Positions 1 to 10,200 of a DNA stretch of 64,000 nt are shown here, in pieces; the stretch's first letter is position 1; each line of letters starts with the position of its first letter. This DNA comes from Hymenobacter siberiensis. GTDB taxonomy: Bacteria; Bacteroidota; Bacteroidia; Cytophagales; Hymenobacteraceae. The stretch spans positions 372,001-436,000 of the forward strand of contig NZ_JAHLZY020000001.1 in NCBI RefSeq assembly GCF_018967865.2, written 5' to 3'. The notes under the pieces were generated by a model that was given only the letters and a program-made list of their open reading frames with translations, ran no database searches and was not told where the DNA came from. Both the position numbers and the translations under genes were made by a program.

Positions 1-389
1 CGGCCATCACGGTGGGACTGCCCGCGCTGGCCCAGCACCGCCCGCTGGCCGAGGTGCTGGGGCTGTTGGCGCAACGCTTCTGCCTGGTACTGGCCCTCAC
101 CATTGTGTTCGATATCCGCGACCTGAGCCGCGACCGGGCGGCCGGCACCCAAACTTTCCCGGTGGTGCTGGGCGTGGCCGGCGCGCGGGCCGTGGCGCTG
201 GCCTTCCTGGCCGGGGCCATGCTGCTGGGCTTCGAGCGCGGCGTGCCGCCGCTGGGGCTGGGGCTCACGGGGCTGGCGGCGGCGGCCGTAATTCTGCTGG
301 CCGAGGAGCGGCGCTCCGACTACTTCTACGCCCTGCTGGCCGATGGCGTGCTGCTGGTGCCCGCCGTGCTGTACCTAGTGGGGAAGTAG
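1..389 (+). CDS. UbiA-family prenyltransferase, C-terminal part (5' end outside window)
   Basis: The frame is open from the first bases of the window, so the gene starts upstream; the GTG at 12 is internal. The visible 128 or so residues contain a run reading FDIRDLSRDRAAGTQTFPVVLG, which resembles the second Asp-rich motif of UbiA-type membrane prenyltransferases (DxxxD, Mg-prenyl-diphosphate binding). It is followed by three hydrophobic segments (AVALAFLAGAMLLGF, LGLTGLAAAAVILLA and LLADGVLLVPAVLYLV). Members attach prenyl chains to aromatic acceptors in the inner membrane, for example in quinone synthesis. Substrate cannot be told from this fragment. The gene is convergent with the NAD(P)HX repair gene on the minus strand. 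Confidence 0.7.
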   Translation, partial: AITVGLPALAQHRPLAEVLGLLAQRFCLVLALTIVFDIRDLSRDRAAGTQTFPVVLGVAGARAVALAFLAGAMLLGFERGVPPLGLGLTGLAAAAVILLAEERRSDYFYALLADGVLLVPAVLYLVGK

Positions 390-444
390 CACCTGCTTCA
401 GCTTCCGCCAGGACCGCACAACGATGCACCAGCTAAAGCAGGCG

Positions 445-1974
445 CTACACCTCGGCCAGCGCCGGGCCCATGTGCCGCACAATGTCGCTGGCTACCAGCC
501 CGGCCTGGCCGGTTTGCGCGGCGGCCCTGTCGCCGGCCCGGCCGTGGGCGTACACGCCCAGCCGCACCGCCTCGAATGCCGGCAATTGGGCGTGGGAGCG
601 TAGGGCCAGCAGCACGCCCGTGAGCACATCGCCGCTGCCGCCGGTGGCCATGCCGGCGTTGCCGGTGCTGTTGAAGTGCAGCTCGCCGCTGGGCGTGGCC
701 AGGCAGGTGTAGGCCCCTTTCAGCACCACCAGGCAGCGGTATCTGGTGGCGAAATCGTGCAGCAGCTCCAGCCGGTGGTAGTCGTCGCGGGTGGGCTCGG
801 TAAGGCGCTCGAACTCCTTGGGGTGAGGGGTGAGCACCGTGTTTTCGGGCAGCAGGTTCAGCAGTTCGCGGTGGCTGCCGAGCAGGTTCAGCGCGTCGGC
901 GTCGATGACGAGGGGGAGGGGCTGGCCGGTTTTTCCGAGTGGCTTGGCGGCCGCTTCCAGCAGTTGGCGCAGCACGGCGAGGCTGGCCGCATCCTGCCCC
1001 AGGCCCGGGCCGATGCCCACGGCCTGGTAGGGTTGCAATTCCGGTAGCTCGCTGATAAAATTGGCCTGCGCATCGGTCAGGCACATGGCCTCGGGCTGGC
1101 TGATTTGGAAAATGTCGTAGCCGCAGCCGGGAATGTGGGCCGTGAGCAGGCCCACGCCGCTGCGCAGGCACGCGCCCGCTGCCAGCACGGCCGCGCCCAT
1201 CTTGCCCCGGCTGCCGGCCAGCAGCAGCGCGTGCCCAAAGGTGCCCTTGTGGCTGAATTTGGGGCGCGTTGGTAGCTGGCCAGCCACGGCGGCGGCATTG
1301 GTATAGTGCCAGGGCGTGGCGGTATTGGCGATAAACTGTGGGCTCAGGTCGATGTCCTCCACCTCCCATTCGCCCACGAATTCGGCATTCTGCGGCAGCA
1401 GGAAAGCCAGCTTGGGCAGGCCGAAGCTCACGGTGTGCCGCGCCCGCACCACGGCGCTGGCGGCCGGCTGGGGCGCATCGGCGAAAAGGCCGCTGGGAAT
1501 ATCCACGGCTACCACGCGGGCCCGGGCCGCATTGAGGTGGGCCACCACGGCGGCGGCCAGTCCCGCCAGCGGCCGGCTGAGGCCGGTGCCAAACAGGGCG
1601 TCGACCACTACGGTATCGGCCGAAATAGCGGGCAGGGCTTCGGCGCTGATTTCGGCCACCGGCACGGCGGCGGGCAGGCGCTGGCGGTTGTGCTGCCAGT
1701 CGGCCGAGTAGCTGTCGGCGGGCAGCAGGGCCACGCGCACGGCGTAGTTGGCCCCGTGCAGTAGGCGGGCCAGGGCCAGGCCGTCGCCCCCGTTGTTGCC
1801 GGGGCCGCAGAGCAACAGCGTATCGGCGGGCACCCGGCCGTGGCCATAGTGGTCGTAAAACCAAAACAGCAGCTCCTGGGCGGCGCGCTCCATCAGCTGC
1901 GCCGAGGTGATGCCCTGCCCGGCAATGGTGGCCTGGTCGAGCGCACGGGTTTGGGCGGCGGAAAGAATTTTCAT
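445..1974 (-). CDS. nnr: Bifunctional NAD(P)H-hydrate epimerase / ADP-dependent dehydratase
   Basis: This 509-residue protein repairs damaged NADHX/NADPHX in the cytoplasm. The N-terminal YjeF/epimerase domain (about 1-215) has the loop GPGNNGGDG at 57-65. The C-terminal ribokinase-like dehydratase domain has AGSRGKMGAAVLAAG near 255 and the catalytic-region signature GNAGMATGGSGDVLTG near 440. Length and domain order match the fused bacterial enzyme. It is divergent from the hydrolase at 2008 with only 33 bp between starts, so the two promoters must overlap. Confidence 0.95.
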   Translation of the reverse strand: MKILSAAQTRALDQATIAGQGITSAQLMERAAQELLFWFYDHYGHGRVPADTLLLCGPGNNGGDGLALARLLHGANYAVRVALLPADSYSADWQHNRQRLPAAVPVAEISAEALPAISADTVVVDALFGTGLSRPLAGLAAAVVAHLNAARARVVAVDIPSGLFADAPQPAASAVVRARHTVSFGLPKLAFLLPQNAEFVGEWEVEDIDLSPQFIANTATPWHYTNAAAVAGQLPTRPKFSHKGTFGHALLLAGSRGKMGAAVLAAGACLRSGVGLLTAHIPGCGYDIFQISQPEAMCLTDAQANFISELPELQPYQAVGIGPGLGQDAASLAVLRQLLEAAAKPLGKTGQPLPLVIDADALNLLGSHRELLNLLPENTVLTPHPKEFERLTEPTRDDYHRLELLHDFATRYRCLVVLKGAYTCLATPSGELHFNSTGNAGMATGGSGDVLTGVLLALRSHAQLPAFEAVRLGVYAHGRAGDRAAAQTGQAGLVASDIVRHMGPALAEV

Positions 1975-1996
1975 GGGGAAGAAGGAATCCGGAAGC

Positions 1997-2004
1997 TACT
2001 TTTG
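1997..2004 (+). promoter_or_regulatory. TAnnTTTG -7 promoter element, 3 nt before the start codon
   Basis: TACTTTTG matches the Bacteroidota -7 consensus TAnnTTTG and lies 3 nt before ATG 2008. Transcription would begin at or near the start codon. This supports 2008 over upstream in-frame starts. No clear -33 TTG was seen. Confidence 0.5.
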
Positions 2005-2007
2005 GTT

Positions 2008-2547
2008 ATGCAAGAAACCACTCGCGTCTTTATTGTACCCGGCCTCGGCAGCTCGGGCCCCGACCATTGGCAAACGTATTTCGAACGTACGCAGCCGGAT
2101 TTTACCCGAATTGAGCAACGCGAATGGGACGTGCCCGACCGCGCCGAATGGGTCGCCCGCCTCGAAGATGCCCTCGACGGCGAAGACCTGAGCCAGGTGG
2201 TGCTGGTGGCCCACAGCCTGGGCTGCGCCACCATCGCACACTGGGCCGGCCAGTACGGCCACCGCATCAAAGGTGCGCTGCTGGTGGCCCCCAGCGACGT
2301 GGAAACCGCCCGTTACGCCGCCTTTCCCACCACCGGCTTCGCCCCGATGCCGCTGGCCCGGCTGCCTTTTCCCAGCAAAGTGGTGTTCAGCCAGAACGAT
2401 GATTGGGCCACGCCCGCCCGCGCCCGGCAGTTTGCCGAGGTCTGGGGCAGCGAGCTGGTCGATATCGGCGAGGCCGGCCACATCAACACCGCCAGCGGCT
2501 ACGGCGACTGGCCGGCCGGGCTGGCGCTGCTGGAGTCGTTGCTGTAA
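2008..2547 (+). CDS. RBBP9/YdeN-family alpha/beta hydrolase
   Basis: This 179-residue serine hydrolase fits the small RBBP9/YdeN family. The start MQETTRVFIVPGLGSSGPDHW carries the typical PGxxxSxxxHWQ opening. The nucleophile elbow is VAHSLGC with Ser70, and the likely acid and base are Asp131 or 132 (SQNDDWATP) and His158 (GEAGHIN). The frame is open upstream to 1840, but that extension lies in the divergent neighbour and does not look like the family; the promoter at 1997 also favours 2008. The natural substrate is unknown for most members. Confidence 0.88.
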   Translation: MQETTRVFIVPGLGSSGPDHWQTYFERTQPDFTRIEQREWDVPDRAEWVARLEDALDGEDLSQVVLVAHSLGCATIAHWAGQYGHRIKGALLVAPSDVETARYAAFPTTGFAPMPLARLPFPSKVVFSQNDDWATPARARQFAEVWGSELVDIGEAGHINTASGYGDWPAGLALLESLL

Positions 2548-2669
2548 GGAACGGGGTGAAATAGCGTCTGACCAAGGCCGCTGAAAACCTCCCGGGCCCG
2601 GCCGCGTTTTATTAACTCCCTTGTTGCCGAACTCATCCGGCAAGCTAAAGCTTACCTCACAATCCCGAT

Positions 2670-3137
2670 ATGCAAACCTGGAACGACGTTATCCGCCTCG
2701 CCAACCATCCTACTCCTTCGCCGCGCCGCGTGGATAAAACGCCCGCCGAGTGGCGCGCCCTGCTCACGGCCGAGCAGTTCCACGTCACGCGTGAGCACGG
2801 CACCGAGCGCGCCTTCACCGGCGAGTACTGCGAGGCCCACGAAGCTGGCCTCTACGCCTGCGTGTGCTGCGGCACGCCGCTCTACGACTCCCGCACGAAG
2901 TTCGAATCCGGCACCGGCTGGCCTTCGTTCACGCAGCCCGTGGAGGAAAGCGCCATCCGCTACAAGAAAGACACCAGCTACGGCATGACCCGTATTGAAG
3001 TGCTTTGTAATGTGTGCGATGCCCACCAGGGTCATGCCTTTCCCGACGGCCCCGCGCCCAGCGGCCTGCGCCTGTGCATCAACTCGGCCAGCGTGAAGCT
3101 GGTGCAGCAGGAGCCCGCCCAGCAACCCGCCGCGTAG
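2670..3137 (+). CDS. msrB: Peptide-methionine (R)-S-oxide reductase MsrB
   Basis: This 155-residue enzyme reduces methionine-R-sulfoxide in oxidised proteins. Zinc-binding CxxC pairs are at C64/C67 and C113/C116. The conserved FESGTGWPSF is at 78-87, and the catalytic Cys is C136 in RLCINS (family RxCxN). No signal peptide is apparent, so it is probably cytoplasmic. A 15-bp stem follows at 3167-3200. Confidence 0.95.
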   Translation: MQTWNDVIRLANHPTPSPRRVDKTPAEWRALLTAEQFHVTREHGTERAFTGEYCEAHEAGLYACVCCGTPLYDSRTKFESGTGWPSFTQPVEESAIRYKKDTSYGMTRIEVLCNVCDAHQGHAFPDGPAPSGLRLCINSASVKLVQQEPAQQPAA

Positions 3138-3166
3138 CCGCCACCTTGCGCCAATCCCGTAGCTTT

Positions 3167-3200
3167 AAGCCCCGGTCGAAGACACCTTCGGCCGGGGCTT
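3167..3200 (+). terminator. Hairpin after msrB
   Basis: A 15-bp stem with one G-T pair (arms 3167-3181 and 3186-3200) and a 4-nt ACAC loop lies between msrB and the serine dehydratase gene. It is GC-rich but followed by only a weak T-run (TGCGTTTATA), so termination may be partial. Confidence 0.55.
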
Positions 3201-3239
3201 TGCGTTTATAGCTCACTTCCCGCCTCAATCCCACCCGCC

Positions 3240-4142
3240 ATGTCTTTGCTATTTAATGATTTTGCCTCTTGGGGCGCGCACTGCGCCGAAACCGGCGAAC
3301 TTCTCTACCAGCCCGTCCTCGCCTACGAAATCGAGCAGAAGGGCCGCACCGAAGAAGAAATCTGGACCGGCCTGCAACGGGCCTACGACGTGATGCGCGA
3401 CGCCGTGAAGGAAGGCTTGACCGGCGACATGACCTCGCGCTCGGGCATGATAAACAACGGGGCCAAGAAGATTGCCGCCTCGCCCGTCACCGTGCTCTCG
3501 CCCGAATTCAAGCAGCTTATCACCCGTGCTTTGGGGGCCAAGGAGGTAAACTCCTGCATGGGCCGCGTGGTGGCCGCGCCCACCGCCGGGGCCTCGGGCA
3601 TTTTGCCCGGCGTGCTCGTTACCATCCAGGATTTGCACAAGCTGAGTGACCGCCAGATTCTGGAGGGTCTGCTCGTAGCGGCCGGTATTGCCCTCATCAT
3701 CGAGCAGAATGCCTCGCTGGCCGGGGCCGTGGGCGGCTGCCAGGCCGAAACTGGCTCGGCAGCCGCCATGGGTAGCGGGGCCATTGTGTACTGCCTGGGC
3801 GGGCCGGTGGAGCAGGTGTTTGCCGCCGTGGCCGTCACCATCCAGTGCATGCTGGGGTTGATATGCGACCCCGTGGCCGGCCTTGTGGAAGTGCCCTGCG
3901 TGGTGCGCAACGCCTCGGCGGCGGCCATTGCCTTCTCGTCGGCCCAGATTGCCATTGCCGGCATCGACCCGGTTATTCCCGTCGACCAGTGCGTTGCGGC
4001 CCTCGGCGAAGTGGGCCAGGCCATGGAAACCCGCTACAAGGAAACCGCCCTCGGCGGCCTGGCCGCCACCAAGCGCGGCAAGGAAATCGAGAAGATGGTG
4101 CTGGTGCAGGACGTGAACATCCTGCCCGACGAGGACGCCTGA
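3240..4142 (+). CDS. sdaAA: L-serine ammonia-lyase (serine dehydratase), alpha subunit/domain
   Basis: This 300-residue protein matches the iron-sulfur L-serine dehydratase alpha chain, which deaminates serine to pyruvate and ammonia. Signatures seen: SRSGMINNGAKK, SCMGRVVAAPTAGASGILPG, GGCQAETGSAAAMG and GLICDPVAGLVEVPCVVRN. The cysteines in the last three are the expected [4Fe-4S] ligands. No beta-subunit gene is adjacent in the window. The gene is convergent with the giant secreted protein and shares a bidirectional terminator with it. Confidence 0.93.
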   Translation: MSLLFNDFASWGAHCAETGELLYQPVLAYEIEQKGRTEEEIWTGLQRAYDVMRDAVKEGLTGDMTSRSGMINNGAKKIAASPVTVLSPEFKQLITRALGAKEVNSCMGRVVAAPTAGASGILPGVLVTIQDLHKLSDRQILEGLLVAAGIALIIEQNASLAGAVGGCQAETGSAAAMGSGAIVYCLGGPVEQVFAAVAVTIQCMLGLICDPVAGLVEVPCVVRNASAAAIAFSSAQIAIAGIDPVIPVDQCVAALGEVGQAMETRYKETALGGLAATKRGKEIEKMVLVQDVNILPDEDA

Positions 4143-4172
4143 GTAACCAGAAATCAGAAACCAGAAACCACA

Positions 4173-4208
4173 AAAAAAACCCACTGGCATTGCCAGTGGG
4201 TTTTTTTG
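4173..4208. terminator. Bidirectional terminator between sdaAA and the T9SS protein gene
   Basis: A-run, CCCACTGGCA, TGCCAGTGGG, T-run: a perfect stem with seven or more A/T on each side. It lies between two convergent stop codons (4142 and 4227) and can work in both directions. Confidence 0.9.
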
Positions 4209-4226
4209 TATCGAGCCTAATCGTGG

Positions 4227-7200
4227 CTACTCGTGCACCAGGCGGCGGGTTTCCACGCCGTCGGTGTTGCGCAGGCGCAGCAGGTACACGCCCGTGGCCA
4301 CACCCGTCAGGTCGAGGGTGCGGGTGGCGGTACCGGTGTTGGCCGGTAGCAGCTCGCTGAGGATAACCCGGCCCAGCGCGTCAAGCACCGTGAGCTGGGT
4401 GGCGAGGCGGTAGCCGGTCAGCTCCAGAGTTACCTGGCCCGTGGGCGTGGGGTTGGGGTACACCTGGAGGCTGGCCCCGGCAATGCCGTTGCGGGCCGCC
4501 GTGATAACCAGCGGGGTCGAGGGCAGGGAGGTGCAGCCGTTGGTGTTGGTCACCACCACGGTGTAGGAGCCGTACTGGGCGGGCAGGCCGTTCACCACAT
4601 AGGTCTGGCCGGTCGCGCCCGCAATGGCCACGCCGTTGAGGAAGAACTGATTGCCGGTCGTGGCGCTGGAGGTCAGCGTCGTCGTGGTCCCGTTGTACAC
4701 CACGCTGAGGGTGGGCGTGGCCGGGCGCGGGTTCACCGTGAAGGTGGCCGTGGCCGTGGCGGCGGCGCAGCCGCCGGCGGCGACCACCGTGTTGGTCACG
4801 GTGTAGGTGCCGGCCGTGGAGGTCGCCAGGGTAATCGCGCCGGTGGTGGCGTTAATCACCAGGCCGGTGGTCGAGGCGTAGGTGCCGGCCGTGGCCCCGG
4901 TGCCCAGCGTGGGCGTTACGGCCGTGGTCGAACCCGCGCAGCCCGTGGTAGTAGCGTAGCTGAACGTGGCCGTCGGAGCCGCCGTGATGGTCACCGTGGT
5001 GGTGGCCGTGGCGGTGGCGCAGCCGCCGGCAGCGGCCACTGTGTTGGTCACGGTATAGGTGCCGGGCGTGGACGAGGCCAGGGTAATCGCGCCGGTGGTG
5101 GCGTTTAGCGTCAGGCCCGTAGTCGATGAGAACGTGCCGGCCGAAGCACCCGTGCCCAGTACAACGGCCGGAGCCGTGGTGCCGCTCACGCAGTAGGTCG
5201 ATGCCGTGCCGTAGCTGAACGTGGCCGTCGGAGCCGCCGTGATGGTCACCGTGGTGGTGGCCGTGGCGGTGGCGCAGCCGCCGGCAGCGGCCACCGTGTT
5301 TGTCACGGTATAGGTGCCGGGCGTGGACGAGGCCAGGGTAATCGCGCCGGTGGTGGCGTTCAGCGTCAGGCCCGTAGTCGATGAGAACGTACCGGCCGAA
5401 GCACCGGTGCCCAGTACAGCGGCCGGAGCCGTGGTGCCGCTCACGCAGTAGGTCGATGCCGTGCCGTAGCTGAACGCAGCAACTTGGCCGGCGGTGATGG
5501 TCACCGAAGCTGTGGCCGCGCTACCGCAGGCGCCGGCCACCGTGTAAGTCACGGTGTAGGTGCCCAGGGTCGAGGCGCTCAGGTTGATGGCGCCCGTGCT
5601 GGAATTCAGACTCAGGCCCGGCGTCGAGCTGAACGTGCCGCCGGCCGTGCCTGTCACCGTAGCGGTGGGGTTGGTGCCGCTGGCGCAGAACGTCGCGCCC
5701 GAGTAGGCGAACGTGGCCGTGGTGGCCGGCGTGATGGTCACCGTGGTGGTGGCCATAGCCGCCGCGCACGAGCCCGAAGCCGTAATCGAGTTGGTTACGG
5801 TGTAGGTGCCGGCCGTGGAAGTGCTGAGCATGATAACGCCGGTGGTGGCGTTAATGCTCAGGCCCGTGGTGGAAGTGAACGTGCCCGCCGAAGCGCCGGT
5901 GCCCAGCGTGGGCGCAACGGTGCTGGTGCTGCCGGCGCAATACGTGGTAGCGGCCGGGTAGGAGAACGTAGCAACCGGAGCCGCCGTGATGGTCACCGAA
6001 GCTGTGGCCGAGCTGCCGCAGGCCCCGGTCACCGTGTAAGTCACGGTGTAGGTGCCCAGGGTTGAGGCGCTCAGGTTGATGGCGCCCGTGCTGGCATTCA
6101 GGCTCAGGCCCGTGGTGGAGCTGAACGTGCCGCCGGCCGTGCCCGTCACCGTAGCGGTGGGGTTGGTGCCGCTGGCGCAGAACGTGCCCGTGGCGTAAGC
6201 AAACGCCGCCGAAGTAGCCGGAGCAATGGTTACCGAAGTCGTAGCCGAAACGGCGGCGCAGGTTCCGCTGGCGGCCACCGTGTTGGTTACGGTGTAGGTG
6301 TCGGCCGTGGACGAAGCCAGCGTGATAACGCCGGTGGTGGCATTGATGCTCAGACCCGTGGTGGAAGTGAACGTGCCCGCCGAAGCGCCGGTGCCCAGCG
6401 TGGGCGCAACGGTGCTGGTGCTGCCGGCGCAATACGTGGTAGCAGCCGGGTAGCTGAAGCTGGCTACCGGAGCCGGGCTGATGCTCAGCGTGAAGGTGGC
6501 CGTAGCAGCCGGGCAGGGCGTCGAACCCGCCGAGGTCAGCGTAATGGTCACCGAGCCGGCTGTTACGTCAGCCGCCGAGGGCGTGTAGCTGGCGGTCAGC
6601 GTAGTAGCATTGGGCGAGAAGGTGCCCGTGCCGCTGGTGGTATAGGTGCCACCCGTGGCCGAACCGCCCACCGTGCCAGCCAGCTGATAGGCCGAGGTGC
6701 CACAGGTGCTGGCCGTAGTGTTCGGGAACGAGGCCGTGGCCGGCTGGGTCACATTCACCTGAACGGCCGTGCGGGCAGCTGCGCCGACGCACTCGCTGCT
6801 CACGGCAATGTTATAGAAGAAGTAGTAGCTAGTGCTGGAGCCGCTGATGTAGCCTCCTGTAATGGTCACGGCACCGCTTGGCGACGTGTAAGGGAAGCTA
6901 TTGCCGCTGTTCTCACGGTAAAGCGTGGGTGGCGTGGGCGTGCTGGCCGTTACCAGGCGGTAAGAGCCGGCGGCGGGTACTGCCAGGTTCAGCGGCAGCA
7001 CAGTCGGAATCAGGGATGTAGTGCTGCCCGCTGGGACTGCAAACGGACCAGCGGTGGCAATCAGAACACCGGCGTTGTCGCGTAGCTCGACGCTTATTGA
7101 ACCGGCGGTGGCCGTGGCGTTGTATACCGTGGTCGACTGGATAGTTACCGGCCCGGTAGCTGTGAACAGGAGGCCGGTGTTGCTGCCGCTGTAGCCACCG

Positions 7201-10200
7201 GCAGTCTGAATAGAGGTGGGCTTGCCCACGTTTTCCGAGCTGCCCGTGAAGGCTTCAGCATAGTAGGTAGTCGAAGCCGTGAGGGCCGGAGTAGTGTAGC
7301 TGCTGGCCGTAGCCAGGGCCGTGCCGCCGGCTGCCATATCGAAGAAGCGCACCAAGCTGCCCGCCGAAGCCGTAGCCGTGAGCGTAGCCGTGCTGCCCGA
7401 GCAGATGCTAACCGGCGTGTTGGTAGTAGCTACCTGTGGGTTGTTCACCGTGATGGTGCTGACGTTGCTGGTCGCAACACCAGTGTTGCAGCGCACCTGG
7501 GCGCGGTAGTAGGTAGTGGCCGAAATAACGGGCGTCGTATACACGGCACTGCTAGCGCCGGCGATGTCCGTAAACGTCACGTTATCGCCACTCTGCTGAT
7601 ACTGAATGCTGCCGTTGGCCGCCCCCGTAAGCGTGAGCGTAGCCGTGCCACTGATGCAGATTGCCGAAGTGGCCGGCGCCAGGGTACCGGCTACTGGGGT
7701 CGCTACCGTGCGCGTGGGCGCTGGCGTGAGCTGGTCGTTGGAAGTATTGCCGTCGCCGGTTACCGTAGCGGTAATGGCAAAGGAGTACGTGCCCACGGCA
7801 GTCATGTTCAGCGTGGTGGGCAGGGTTACTGTCTGAGCGGTGCCGCTGGCCAGCGTCCCCGTGTTGATGGTCGTGGTCAGGGTTTGGGTGGTGCCGCTGG
7901 GTGGCGTTACCACTACCGTGATGGTAGCAGGGTTCAGGCTGAAATTCAGCGTGCCCGTGCCGGCATTGCGAATGCTGACGCTTACGGCCTCGGTGGGGCT
8001 GTAGCAGGTGCTGCTGGTAGCCGGAGCCACCAACGCCACCGGGGCCAGATCGGAGGTTAAGGGTGTAAACTCATACGCACCCATATCGGGCAGGGCGCCG
8101 CGGGTAGTGTTGCGGAAGTCTACCGTAACGCCGCTGATGGGCGTGCCGACATTATTCAGGGCCACATTGCCGGGAGTCAGGTCGTAGGGGAGGGTCGTGG
8201 TTTGCACAAATTGCGGGTCCACGCTAATGGACTGCGCCTCCAGGGAGGTGGCAGTGCGCCAGTCGGCCAGCGTAGTGGCATCCACGTTGTTGAGGCGGCC
8301 GATAACGGGCAGGCCCGTGGTGCCGGCCGTTACGTATAGGTCGTTGTAGTTGAGCGTGCTGCCCGTGTAGTTTGCACCGTAAGTGTAGCTGGTATACAGC
8401 GGCGTGGTAGCCGTGCCGCCCGTGCCGCCAATGATGCTGAAGATGTTGTTGCGCACGTCGATGTTGGTCGCTACGCTCGTCACGCTGGGGTTGCCGTTGG
8501 CGAAAGCGGCCGAGCCAGCCGTGCCCGAGGCCGCGCTCAGCTGCCCGCTCAGGTACACGGTGTTGTACACAATCTGGTCGCCGTAGCCGCCGCCCAGGTT
8601 GATGCCGACCGTGTTCCAGATCGAGCTGGCGGCAGTAGAGTTGATGTTGTAGACCAGGTTATTATTCAGGCGCACGGCACTGGGATTGGCGGCCGTCGAG
8701 AGGTTGGTTTGCTGCGAGTGAATAGCCCACACTTTGTAGGTGCTCGCGCCGGTGTAGGAAATGTTGTGGAGGGAGTTGCCGCTCACCACAGCATTTTTGG
8801 TGTCTATCAGATAGATGCCGTACACATTGTTGGCATTGGCGCCGCTCACGTTCTGCACTTCGTTGCCGGTAATGGCCGGAGCAACGGCATTCGAAACCAG
8901 CATGCCCCAGGTGCCAATGTTGGCCGTGGCGCTGGCCGTAGCCGGGCCCACCACGTTGTTGCTCACCACTAAGTTATCCATGCCGCCGGCGGACGTGGGG
9001 GCCGAGCCAAAGGCGTAGATACCGTAGTAGGTACCCTGAATGCTGTTGTTGGTCAGCGTCACATTGTCGTTGTCGGGGCCGTTGCCCACGTACAGGCCAA
9101 ACGTGGCCGCAGTGTTGCTGCCGCCCACAATATTGACGTTGCGCACGGTGACGAACTGGTTGCCCGGCCCGGTAGTTGTGCTTAGCAGGCCCACCACGTA
9201 GCTGTTGGCCGTGGTGCTGCTGGTGCTCACCGTGAGGTTGCGGGTAGTGCCGCCGGCCACGTTCGAGCCGTCGACAATAATATAGCGCGAGGCCACGAAA
9301 GCCAGGCCCGACACGGTCGAGCCAATGGTGGTATTTACCCCCGTGCCCGGGCTGATGGTCAGGGTATTGGCCGCGCTGGCATCGGGGTTGTTGCCGAAGG
9401 CGATGGGGAAGGTTTCGGCCGTGCTGTAGCTGGCATCGAGCAGCACAAAGCTGACCGGGCCGCTCGGGCCATTGGCGTTGTAGGCTGCCGCCGCCGCCGT
9501 GAGGGTAGCAAACTCCTTGGCCGGAGCCGGCGACGAGCCCACGGTGCCCGTCACGTAGTACGTGCCGCTCAGCACATTCAGAATCTGATACGAGTTGGGC
9601 GTAGCCGGGGCCGTGCTGCCGGGCGGGTTAATGCCCGAGCCGCCGGTGGGGCTGGTGCCCACGTTGTTGCCGGCGCTGGCATCCTGCGCCGCTACGTAGT
9701 ACTGAATGGTGGTGCCCGGAGCGGGCGTGCCCCCAATGTTGGCGTAGCTAATTGTGAAGGTGTAGGTGCTGCCCGAAACCGAGGTAGCCAGCGCGCTGAA
9801 GTACGCGCTGCTGGTGCCGCTGCGGTAGTAGATGCGCGGCGCTCCGGTGCCCGTGGCCACGCCGCTGGGGTCGGTAATGGTTACCGTGAGGGTACGGTCG
9901 CCTGTGCCGCTGGTGTTGCCCAGTGCGGTGAAGGTGATGCTCGGCGGGATTTGGTCGTTGGGGGTAAAGGTGCCCTCATCGGCCCCAATGTCGGGGGTGG
10001 TGGCGTTGCGCGTGTCGCCATCGAAGTCGGTGGTGATGCCGCTCACGGCCGCGCCGCCGCTCTCAACCTGCGTGGCCACGCTGGGGCTGATGTGCAGGAA
10101 GGTAGCCGCCGTGCCCGTGGTGCTGATAAACGGCACATCTTCGGTCACGGTGCTCTGGTCACGCGTCGCCAGAAAGGCCTTGTAGGCGGCCAGGGTTTGC

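Noticed and set aside
3249..4190. 313-codon minus-strand frame opposite the serine dehydratase
   Set aside because: Gly/His-rich shadow product; the plus-strand gene carries all family motifs.
4726..6479. Regular repeats that could suggest a CRISPR array
   Set aside because: The period is 240-255 bp, the repeats are in frame and encode Ig-like protein units; there are no short repeats with unique spacers.
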